A stretch of DNA of 64,000 nt, taken from positions 62,001 through 126,000 of the forward strand of contig CALMPB010000274.1 in the NCBI GenBank assembly GCA_937871985.1, read 5' to 3'. The DNA comes from an uncultured Burkholderiaceae bacterium (GTDB taxonomy: Bacteria; Pseudomonadota; Gammaproteobacteria; Burkholderiales; Burkholderiaceae). Shown here in pieces: positions 48,308 to 56,012 of the stretch. The notes under the pieces were generated by a model. That model saw only the letters and a list, made by a program, of their open reading frames with translations, made no database searches and was not told the DNA's origin. A program made the position numbers and the translations under genes. Each line of letters begins with the position of its first letter. The stretch's first letter is position 1.

Positions 48308-50255
48308 TACTCATAATTCAAGCACGACGTCCGTGGCGAAAGGTATGCGGCAGAACGCGGTGGTTACGGAAATCATCCGCAATGGCATGGTGGCGACGAC
48401 CGAGGAGATGAAGTCCAACCTCATGCGTACCGCCTACAACATGATCATTTACGAAGCGCTGGACTTCACTGTCGGGATATTCGATCGCGAAGGCAATACG
48501 GTTTCCATCGGCATCGGCCTTCCCATGTTCATCCGCGGCATGAGCAATACCGTCAAGCAGATGATTACGCAGTTCGGCTACGACGACATCGAGGAAGGCG
48601 ACATTTTATTGACCAATGATGCCTACATCACTGGTAGCCATTTGAATCACATGACCTTCGTCGTACCCATTTTTTTCGAAGACGAGGTGGTGGGGTTCTC
48701 CGCCTGCATGGCGCACTGGCAGGACATCGGCGGCACGCTGGACGGGATGACTTTCGATATTTATTCGGAAGGCCTGCAGATGCCCATCGTCAAGATCTAT
48801 CGCAAGGGCGTCCCCAACGAGGATGTGTTCCGCATCATCGAAATGAATGTGCGCATCCCCGAGCGCGCCATGGGAGACCTGAAGGCGCAGATCGCCGCCG
48901 TCAAGACCGGCGAAAAGCGCATCCTGGCCATGTTGCACAAATATGGCAAGCTGGCCGTCGTGGGTGCCATCAACCAGATTTTTGATCAAAGCGATGCCGC
49001 ATCCCGCGCCGTGCTCCGCGAGATGCCCGACGGCGAGTACCTTGCCGAGTCCTTCATGGATGACGACGGGGTGACCCTTGGTTCGCGCATTCCCATCCGG
49101 GTCAAGGTGGTGGTGAAGGGCGAGAACATGACCATCGACCTGTCGGAAGTCAGCGATCAGGTCAAGGGCTTCTACAATTCGGGCGAGTCGGCCGGCATTG
49201 CCGCCGCGCAGGTTGCGTTCAAATGCCTGGTGGCTTCCACCGAGCTGCCCATCAACGATGGCTGCTTTCGTGCCCTGACCGTCGTTCTGCCGGAAGGCAA
49301 GGTCGTCAATGCCACTCGGCCCGCGCCCATGCGCTGGTGGATGACGTTTCCGATGACTGTGGTGGACACCGTGTTCCGTGCGCTTGCCCCCGCCATTCCC
49401 TCCAAGGTGATTGCCGGGCATCACGCCGATCTGTGCATCGCTTCCGTGCATGGAAGGCAGCCTCATGACAATAAGCTTTTTCTATATCTTGGCGGGCTGA
49501 TCGGTGGCGGTTGGGGTGCAAAACATAACGAGGACGGCATGAATGCGACGATTGCCATCAATGACGGCGATACGCACAACGGTCCATCCGAACAGGTGGA
49601 AGCGAAATATCCGCTGCTGGTCGAGCGTTATTGCTTGCGCACCGACTCCGGCGGTGCCGGCACCAATCGGGGCGGGCTCGGAACCGAGCAGGTCATACGG
49701 GTTCTGTCCGAGATCATGTTCAACACGCAGATCGAGCGGGTCGAGTGCCGTCCATGGGGACTCTTCGGCGGCCTGTCTGCGATGGGCAACGAGGTCGCGT
49801 TACAGCGCAAGAATGGCGAGGAGACCGTCTACACAACCGGCAAGGTGTTTTCGCAGATGCTGGAAAAAGGCGAGGCATGGACCTTGAAGTCGGGCGGTGG
49901 CGGTGGCTTCGGCAAGCCCACCGAGCGCGATATCGACAAAGTTCAGTATGACCTCGTCAACGGTTATGTTTCCACGGAGATGGCACGATCCCAATACGGT
50001 GTCGTATCCGACCCCGTGAGCAAGAAGGTGGATCGTGCCGCCACGGCGGAATTGCGCCGGTTCATGGATGAGAACGGCCTGCCTGTCGATCAGCCGTATA
50101 CGCACGGCAAGAGGCAACTGAAAATCCTGGGTTCCAAAATGGGTCTGCCTTCTTGCAGCGCTTTCCACGTGTCGGAGGAGGTGAGGCTCAAGATCGAGGA
50201 ATGGCAGGCGGAAGCGCGGGCCGAGGGCTTGCTGATGGATAGGTGCTGCAGCTGA
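48297..50255 (+). CDS. hyuB: Hydantoinase/oxoprolinase family protein, subunit B (HyuB type)
   Basis: 652 residues. Partner of HyuA. Hallmarks: IRNGMVATTEEMKSNLMRTA near the N-terminus, DILLTNDAYITGSHLNHMT (about 99-117) with its conserved Asp/His set, and the C-terminal SGGGGGFGKPTERD. RTDSGGAGTNRGGLGTEQV (about 449-467) is the glycine-rich family block. The ATG at 48297 inside hyuA is preceded by GAGGTGG; an upstream TTG at 48282 is less likely. The stop shares one base with the IclR-family start (TGATG), so regulator and enzyme are translated together. Confidence 0.88.
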   Translation: MKTNTHNSSTTSVAKGMRQNAVVTEIIRNGMVATTEEMKSNLMRTAYNMIIYEALDFTVGIFDREGNTVSIGIGLPMFIRGMSNTVKQMITQFGYDDIEEGDILLTNDAYITGSHLNHMTFVVPIFFEDEVVGFSACMAHWQDIGGTLDGMTFDIYSEGLQMPIVKIYRKGVPNEDVFRIIEMNVRIPERAMGDLKAQIAAVKTGEKRILAMLHKYGKLAVVGAINQIFDQSDAASRAVLREMPDGEYLAESFMDDDGVTLGSRIPIRVKVVVKGENMTIDLSEVSDQVKGFYNSGESAGIAAAQVAFKCLVASTELPINDGCFRALTVVLPEGKVVNATRPAPMRWWMTFPMTVVDTVFRALAPAIPSKVIAGHHADLCIASVHGRQPHDNKLFLYLGGLIGGGWGAKHNEDGMNATIAINDGDTHNGPSEQVEAKYPLLVERYCLRTDSGGAGTNRGGLGTEQVIRVLSEIMFNTQIERVECRPWGLFGGLSAMGNEVALQRKNGEETVYTTGKVFSQMLEKGEAWTLKSGGGGGFGKPTERDIDKVQYDLVNGYVSTEMARSQYGVVSDPVSKKVDRAATAELRRFMDENGLPVDQPYTHGKRQLKILGSKMGLPSCSAFHVSEEVRLKIEEWQAEARAEGLLMDRCCS

Positions 50256-51151
50256 TGGCTACCCTAAATTCTTCCAAGAAAACACCTCGCGCGGCAGCGA
50301 GCAAAATTGTGGACAAGACAGTGAAAGCCCAGAAGAAAAGCGCGAAGGTGGATCAGCAGCGGGTGACGGGCGGTGTGCTTTCAGTGCGCCGTAGTCTGGC
50401 GCTGCTTGAACTGATGTCGGAAGGCGAGGGGTTGTGGTCGCTTGCCGACATCGCCCGTCAACTGGACGTGAACAAGGCGATTGCACTCAGGTTGCTCGAA
50501 GAGTTGCTGTTGGCGAGTTTCGTGTATCGGGACGACCTGACAGGCAACTATACGCTGACCTATAAACTCAGCAACCTGGGTTTGAGGAAACTGGCGCAGA
50601 CCCGCCTGCTGGACCAGTCCAGCGGCGTGCTGCGTGAACTCGCCAACACGACCGGCGAGCTGGTTCGTCTGGGTATCGTGGAGCCGGGTCCGAAGCTGAC
50701 GTGGGTTCAGGCATTTGCCGGGGCTCGGCGTACCTTGCACATCGATCCCAATTACTCATTGGAAATACAGCTCAATACGCATGCCGCGGGCAAGGCATGG
50801 CTGTGTACGCTCGAGCCCGACGAGGCCTGGAATCTCATGATGGCAGCCGGTGTGAAGCAATGCACGAAGTTCTCCAAGACCAAGCGCAGCGACATCGAAG
50901 CAGATCTGAAACTGGCGAGAGTCAGGGGGTTTTCTGATAGCCACGAAGAAAATGAGTTGGGAATTTCCGCCATTGCCGCGCCCATCATGGTTACGCTTGC
51001 CTCCGGCAAACGAGTCTGCGTCGGTGTCGTCAGTGTGGCGGCGCCCACGTCGAGATTGTCCGCCAAGGATCTCGAGGCGCTGGCTCCCGAACTGCTGGGC
51101 GGGGTTGCCAAGTTGGGCGCTATGTGGCCGATAGGTGAACATAAGCTGTGA
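50255..51151 (+). CDS. IclR-family transcriptional regulator
   Basis: 298 residues. The winged-helix domain (about 42-95: LSVRRSLALLELMSEGEGLW, DIARQLDVNKAIALRLLEEL) is followed by the IclR effector-binding domain (about 110-285: LVRLGIVEPG, LNTHAAGKAWLCTL, ISAIAAPIMV). An unusual lysine/alanine-rich tail (1-37) precedes it and may add non-specific DNA contact. Being the third gene of the hyu operon, it probably controls hyuAB and the ABC genes in response to the substrate; the palindrome at 46191-46209 is its candidate site. Confidence 0.88.
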   Translation: MATLNSSKKTPRAAASKIVDKTVKAQKKSAKVDQQRVTGGVLSVRRSLALLELMSEGEGLWSLADIARQLDVNKAIALRLLEELLLASFVYRDDLTGNYTLTYKLSNLGLRKLAQTRLLDQSSGVLRELANTTGELVRLGIVEPGPKLTWVQAFAGARRTLHIDPNYSLEIQLNTHAAGKAWLCTLEPDEAWNLMMAAGVKQCTKFSKTKRSDIEADLKLARVRGFSDSHEENELGISAIAAPIMVTLASGKRVCVGVVSVAAPTSRLSAKDLEALAPELLGGVAKLGAMWPIGEHKL

Positions 51152-51265
51152 CGAACAACTGATTTCCGGCCCTGGATGGCGCGACGACCGGTATGTAGTC
51201 AGACTATCTGGCCGGGTGTTGTAAAGTTTTTTTGCATCATAAAACCAAAATATTGGAGACAAAAA

Positions 51266-52474
51266 ATGAAGCGATGCGTTACATCTTTGGCCGCCAAATG
51301 GATGGTGGCCGGCTCTTTGGCCTTGAGTTCAGTGGGAGCAATGGCCGCTCCGTCCGGCGATCCTATCAAGATCGGCTTCATCACCGAACTGACCGGGCCC
51401 TGGGCTTTCTTCGGTGCCAGTTGCCTGGCGGGCCAGAAATTGGCGACCGACCAGATCAACAAGGCCGGCGGCGTGCTCAATCGCCCGCTGGAGTTCGTGG
51501 TGCAGGACAATCAGACCAATGCCTCCCAGGCCCTGGCTGCAGCCCGCAATCTCGATATCAACGACAAAGTGGTTGCGATCAGCGGTCCGACGAGTTCGGA
51601 CGTCGCGCTGGCGCTCTATGGTTACGCTGAACAGCAGAAGCTGCCTTTCCTTGTTCCGGTGGCGGCATTTCCGCAATTGACCAAGCCTGGCACGCAATAC
51701 ACATTTCGCATTGAACCGGATGCGGGGGGGTGGGGCTACGCTATTGCAAAATTCATCGAGCAACAAAAGCCGGGCGCCAAGGTTGCGCTGATGCATTCGG
51801 ATGCGGCCTTGATGCGGGCGATCATGGCGGGCTTCCGTTATCAGGCTCCCAAATCCAAGCTGAAAATCGTGTCTGACATCCTGTTTCCCCAGGGCTCCAG
51901 CGATGCGACCGTGCAGGCGGCCCAGGTCGTCGCCACCAGCCCGGACTATGTCGTGGTGGTCGGCGCGGGGGCTTTCGACAATGTCCTGACCAACCAGTTG
52001 CTGGACCTGGGGATCAAGCCCGAGCAGATCATCCACCCCTATGGCATAACCACGCAGATCTTCGGGTGGGGCAGCCGCAGTGTTGGTTCCATTTACGGCA
52101 GTTTCTTCGACCAGGGCATGGATTCGTTGACGCCCGAAGGCAAGGACTTCATTGCGCAGTTCGATGCGTCGGCGGGCCGGCCACCCGCGTACGTAGAAAA
52201 TTTTTGCTATATCACCCCCTATATTTTCAAACAGGCGCTGGAAGCCGCGGGCAGCGACGACCGTGAAAAGTTGCGTGCGGCTTTATCGCACTTGAATACC
52301 AAGGAAATTACCAGCAGCGTTCCAATCGTATTCGACAAGAATGGCGCACGTAAAGAGTACATGTACTTCATGCAGATTCAGTCTGTCGATGGTAAGCGAA
52401 ACTACAAGTCCAAGCAGCGCTTCTATATTGAATGGGATCCTGAAGTCATCCCCGTATACGACCTGGTCAAGTGA
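51266..52474 (+). CDS. ABC transporter substrate-binding protein (branched-chain amino acid/amide type)
   Basis: 402 residues. A periplasmic type I binding protein of the LivJ/UrtA/AmiC group. The signal peptide is visible (basic start, then WMVAGSLALSSVGAMA, cleavage before APSGD at about residue 29). IKIGFITELTGPWAFFGASC, GVLNRPLEFVVQDNQTN and ISGPTSSDVALA are typical. ATG 51266 follows TTGGAGAC by six bases. The 114-base gap before it contains a small palindrome TAGTC-a-GACTA (51196-51206). It heads the five-gene importer; the ligand is presumably the hydantoin- or amide-like substrate of HyuAB. Confidence 0.88.
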   Translation: MKRCVTSLAAKWMVAGSLALSSVGAMAAPSGDPIKIGFITELTGPWAFFGASCLAGQKLATDQINKAGGVLNRPLEFVVQDNQTNASQALAAARNLDINDKVVAISGPTSSDVALALYGYAEQQKLPFLVPVAAFPQLTKPGTQYTFRIEPDAGGWGYAIAKFIEQQKPGAKVALMHSDAALMRAIMAGFRYQAPKSKLKIVSDILFPQGSSDATVQAAQVVATSPDYVVVVGAGAFDNVLTNQLLDLGIKPEQIIHPYGITTQIFGWGSRSVGSIYGSFFDQGMDSLTPEGKDFIAQFDASAGRPPAYVENFCYITPYIFKQALEAAGSDDREKLRAALSHLNTKEITSSVPIVFDKNGARKEYMYFMQIQSVDGKRNYKSKQRFYIEWDPEVIPVYDLVK

Positions 52475-52554
52475 TTCGATGCTTGATGGCCCGTCTTCGG
52501 TCGGCGGACCTGCCGGCGGAAGACGGTCGTTGCGAATGGAACGAAGGCAATTGA

Positions 52555-53436
52555 ATGTCTAGTGCAAATCTTCTGATTCTTTTATCGACATTATCGACCG
52601 GCTTGATTATGGGCGCCATTTTTTCTCTGGTTGCCGCCGGCGTGACGATCGTGTATGGCTGCGTCTGGCTGCCCAACGCCAGCAATGGCCAGTTTTTTCT
52701 CATCGCGGCCCTGCTGGCATGGACGCTCACGTCCTCGATGGGCTGGGGCAGCCTGGCGGCTTCGATCGCGGTGATCGCGCTGGGGGTATTGCTGGCGATC
52801 GCTCTGGAGTGGTTGCTCATCCGTCGCCTGTACGATGCGCCGCATAGAAACATGGCCTATTTTGTGATGACGCTGGGCATAACCCAGATCATGTCGGGAG
52901 TGTTCTCCCTGACTTACGCCAAATGGAGCGACCAGTTCTCGCTGCCCCCCATCATCTCGGGCATCACCATGATCGGGCCCATGCCCATACCGAACAACCG
53001 TCTGCTTGTCATGGCGGTAAGCCTGGTCGTACTGGGCCTGCTGTTTACCCTTCTGAGATACCACCCCTATGGCCGCGCCTTGCGCGCGGTTTTCCAGAAC
53101 CGCGAGGCGGCTGCCTTGCGGGGGGTGAACGTCAAGGGCATTTACAAGCTCTCATTCGTGCTGGGCACCGCCATCATTTTCCTGGGAGGCTTGCTCTTCG
53201 CACTGGCTTATAGCTTCGACCTGACCGTCGCCTGGACGATGTCGATCACTGCGTTCGCCATCATGATCATTGGTGGACCCGGCTCCGTGCTCGGCGCCCT
53301 GGTGGTGGGCATGGTATTTGGCTTTACACAAGCAATCGTCAGTATCTTCGCCAGCCCGACGGCGGCGACATTTTCATATCTCGGAGCCATGCTGATCATG
53401 CTGCTGTTCCGACCCAATGGGTTATTCAAACGATGA
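52555..53436 (+). CDS. Branched-chain-type ABC transporter permease (LivH family)
   Basis: 293 residues, about eight membrane segments. LivH-like permeases pair with a LivM-like partner to move substrate from the binding protein. The N-terminal LSTLSTGLIMGAIFSLVAAG and AVFQNREAAALRGVNVKGIY (the coupling helix that meets the ATPase) are clear, as is IMIIGGPGSVLGALVVGM. It lies 80 bases after the binding-protein gene and overlaps the next gene by four bases. Confidence 0.88.
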   Translation: MSSANLLILLSTLSTGLIMGAIFSLVAAGVTIVYGCVWLPNASNGQFFLIAALLAWTLTSSMGWGSLAASIAVIALGVLLAIALEWLLIRRLYDAPHRNMAYFVMTLGITQIMSGVFSLTYAKWSDQFSLPPIISGITMIGPMPIPNNRLLVMAVSLVVLGLLFTLLRYHPYGRALRAVFQNREAAALRGVNVKGIYKLSFVLGTAIIFLGGLLFALAYSFDLTVAWTMSITAFAIMIIGGPGSVLGALVVGMVFGFTQAIVSIFASPTAATFSYLGAMLIMLLFRPNGLFKR

Positions 53437-54407
53437 CTAATCGCAATAAACTTGCCATCCTGGTGGTGACGCTGTGTGCGCTGGCTCTTCCCTTTCTGAC
53501 GAACGACAATCGCTTTCTGGCCTTTGTCGTCGGGATGACCTTCATCAATATGTTGTGGGCCACCGGAATGAATCTGATGTACGGGTTCGTCGGGCTGATA
53601 CCGCTGATGTTCGCCGGCATCGCGGGCATTGCGGCCTATGCCATGGTCTATTTCACGCGCACGCTGGAATGGTCGTTCTGGCTGGCCATGCCCGTGGCGA
53701 CGCTACTGGCGGCCATCGTCGGAGTGGCATTGGGGCTGCCCGCACTCAGGCTCAAGGGGTTCTATTTCGCATTGTGTTCGCTGGTCATCCAGTCGGTACT
53801 GACACTGGCCTTCATCTTTTTTCCGACATTCACCAACGGCGACACGGGGATCAATCAAATCCTGCCTCCCGACTGGTTCGGCGGGCTGTTGAGCTTGTCC
53901 AGCCTGGAGATCGTCATCGCCATTCTGGCCGTATCGGGTGTTTTACTGTGCGCCTGGCTGGTGCGTACCGATCTGGGGAAGCGCTTCATTGCGGTACGCG
54001 AGGACGACATTCTTGCCGAGAGCATCGGCATCAAGGTCGTAAGGACCAAGATCATCGGGTTTTTCATCGTGTCGGTGTATGCCGGAGTAGGGGGCTGCTT
54101 CTATGCCGCCTATACCGGCTTCATCTCGCCCCGCACATTCGACGTGCTGGTATCCCTGAATATCTGGCTATTCGTCGCTTTCGGAGGCAGGGGAACCATA
54201 CTGGGTCCCATTATCGGCACGGCCATTCTTGCTCCGCTTCCCTATCTGCTGCAGGACATTCAGGCCTTCAAGGAGATTATTTCGGGCACATTGATCATTG
54301 TCGTTGCACTGGCCATGCCGGCGGGGATCTACGGTGCCTACCTGGCGGCGCGGTCGCGTAAACCCAACCGCAGCATGGAAGCCAGGATGCAGGAGCAGCG
54401 AGTATGA
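53433..54407 (+). CDS. Branched-chain-type ABC transporter permease (LivM family)
   Basis: 324 residues, about nine to ten membrane segments. The core LPALRLKGFYFALCSLVIQS, the coupling helix GKRFIAVREDDILAESIGIK and the late VAFGGRGTILGPIIGTAIL match LivM-type permeases. The ATG lies in the ATGA overlap with the LivH gene and the stop overlaps the LivG gene in the same way, so the set is tightly coupled. Confidence 0.88.
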   Translation: MTNRNKLAILVVTLCALALPFLTNDNRFLAFVVGMTFINMLWATGMNLMYGFVGLIPLMFAGIAGIAAYAMVYFTRTLEWSFWLAMPVATLLAAIVGVALGLPALRLKGFYFALCSLVIQSVLTLAFIFFPTFTNGDTGINQILPPDWFGGLLSLSSLEIVIAILAVSGVLLCAWLVRTDLGKRFIAVREDDILAESIGIKVVRTKIIGFFIVSVYAGVGGCFYAAYTGFISPRTFDVLVSLNIWLFVAFGGRGTILGPIIGTAILAPLPYLLQDIQAFKEIISGTLIIVVALAMPAGIYGAYLAARSRKPNRSMEARMQEQRV

Positions 54408-55117
54408 AATTGCTTGAAATACGTGACCTGTCAAAAAGCTTTGGCGGGGTGGCCGCGTTGAGCGGCGTGAGCCTCGATTCGTTCGAGGGCGAGGCCTTGG
54501 GCATGATAGGCCCGAACGGATCGGGAAAGACGACTTTCGTCAACATCGTCAGCGGACATGTGCGCCCGGATTCGGGAACACTAACCTTGTCCGGGGTAAG
54601 CATCGCGGGACTGCGGCCGAATCAACTGGCCGCCGAAGGGCTGTGCCGCACCTATCAGGCTGTCAGGACATTTTCCAATCTGACTGTCCAGCAAAATATC
54701 GATAACGCGGGACTGCTGCTCAAACAAAGGGGACTGGGCGATGCGGAGTTGCGGGAACTGGCGGAATGGCTGCGATTGGATACCAGCCTGGACAAGGATG
54801 CCGGCAGCCTGACCTTGTTTGAGCAACGGCGTCTCGAACTGATGATGCGCCTGGTCCTCAAGCCCAAGCTGATCATGCTCGATGAGCCGGTGGGGGGGTT
54901 GGCCATGGCGGAGGTCGTCGAAATGATCGAGCTGCTGCAGCAGCTCAAGAAGCGTTGTTCCATTTTCGTGATCGAGCATACGATGCGCGTCATTCGGGAG
55001 CTGGCGGATCGTGTCGTGGTGCTCATCGCGGGCGAAAAGGTTGCAGACGGCCCACCTTCGGAAATTCTGCAGAATCAGCGTGTAATCCAAGAATACCTCG
55101 GGACTGCCCATGCTTGA
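54404..55117 (+). CDS. ABC transporter ATP-binding protein (LivG family)
   Basis: 237 residues. Walker A GPNGSGKTTF (36-45), Q-loop region RTYQAVRTFSNLTV (about 85-98), Walker B LIMLDEPVGG (about 162-171) and switch His in VIEHTMR are present. The signature that is usually LSxGQ is LTLFEQRRLEL here, with no glycine, and the helical subdomain before it is about 25 residues shorter than in typical LivG. The first point is a real departure from consensus; related LivG proteins also vary here, so activity is still expected. Confidence 0.87.
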   Translation: MKLLEIRDLSKSFGGVAALSGVSLDSFEGEALGMIGPNGSGKTTFVNIVSGHVRPDSGTLTLSGVSIAGLRPNQLAAEGLCRTYQAVRTFSNLTVQQNIDNAGLLLKQRGLGDAELRELAEWLRLDTSLDKDAGSLTLFEQRRLELMMRLVLKPKLIMLDEPVGGLAMAEVVEMIELLQQLKKRCSIFVIEHTMRVIRELADRVVVLIAGEKVADGPPSEILQNQRVIQEYLGTAHA

Positions 55118-55814
55118 AATCAATAACCTTGTCGTCCGCTATGGGCCTTTTCTTGCATGTGATTCCATCGACATGCAGGTCATGTCAGGCGAAATCGTCG
55201 GCATCATCGGTCCGAACGGCGCTGGAAAAAGCTCCATTGCCCGTGCGATCACCGGACTGGTCAAACCTGCCTCAGGAACCATTTCTTTTTTGGGGCAATC
55301 CGTCGTCGGCGTGGCGCCGCATCTGCTGATCCGACGCGGCCTTTCGCTGGTGCCCGAAGGGCGCGGACTTTTCCCGCATATGTCCGTCGAAGAAAATTTG
55401 CTGATGGGCGGCTATTCCCTGACGAGCAATGAACGGCGCAAGACGCTGATGGAGCGCTGCTACAGCCTGTTTCCCGTCATGAAGCAGCGGCGGCATCAGG
55501 TGGTCGGAACCATGTCGGGGGGACAGCAGCAGATGGTGGCCGTATCGGTCGGCCTGATGGGGGATCCCAAGCTGTGCATTTTTGACGAGCCGTCACTGGG
55601 TCTGGCACCCATCGTCATCCAGCAAATCGGAGAAACCCTGGAAGCCATGCGCAAGCTGGATCTGACCGTACTGCTGATCGAGCAGAATGCCAAATTGGCC
55701 AGCACGGTGGCCGACCGCATTTATGTTCTGTCCGCGGGCCGCATCCAGTATCACGACACGCCCGAGGTGCTCGTCGAGAATCCCGAGGTACTGGAGAAAT
55801 TCCTGAGCTTCTAG
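55110..55814 (+). CDS. ABC transporter ATP-binding protein (LivF family)
   Basis: 234 residues. Walker A GPNGAGKSS (34-42), signature MSGGQQQMVAV (about 136-146), Walker B LCIFDEPSLGLAP and the switch region LIEQNAK are intact, as is LVPEGRGLFPHMSVEENL. It is the conventional partner of the LivG-like ATPase. It overlaps that gene by eight bases and closes the island operon; a terminator for the opposite strand lies about 150 bases later. Confidence 0.88.
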   Translation: MLEINNLVVRYGPFLACDSIDMQVMSGEIVGIIGPNGAGKSSIARAITGLVKPASGTISFLGQSVVGVAPHLLIRRGLSLVPEGRGLFPHMSVEENLLMGGYSLTSNERRKTLMERCYSLFPVMKQRRHQVVGTMSGGQQQMVAVSVGLMGDPKLCIFDEPSLGLAPIVIQQIGETLEAMRKLDLTVLLIEQNAKLASTVADRIYVLSAGRIQYHDTPEVLVENPEVLEKFLSF

Positions 55815-55960
55815 GGCGCGTTCGGCGCAAAGGCTGGCTGGGCCAAGGCCCGCTGGGTTTTCAAGGTACTTGTCTGGCGTAGCGCTTCGACAAAATGCAA
55901 ATGCCCAAGCCGAAAATGCGCCTGACCCCGGTTCATCCAGGCTTGACGGATTGCCGCGTT

Positions 55961-55992
55961 AAAAAAGGCCGCTCCTGCATGGAGCGGCCTTT
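55961..55992 (-). terminator. Rho-independent terminator of the ETF-QO gene
   Basis: AAAGGCCGCTCC-tgcat-GGAGCGGCCTTT, twelve-base perfect arms, with six A on the plus strand giving U6 on the minus strand. It lies 21 bases after the ETF-QO stop. On the plus strand it may also end the ABC operon. Confidence 0.88.
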
Positions 55993-56012
55993 GTCATGTT
56001 GAGGACTAGACC

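Noticed and set aside
46229..50255. Acetone or acetophenone carboxylase for the HyuA/HyuB pair
   Set aside because: No small gamma subunit or further carboxylase subunit in the operon; the two-subunit hydantoinase/oxoprolinase layout fits better.
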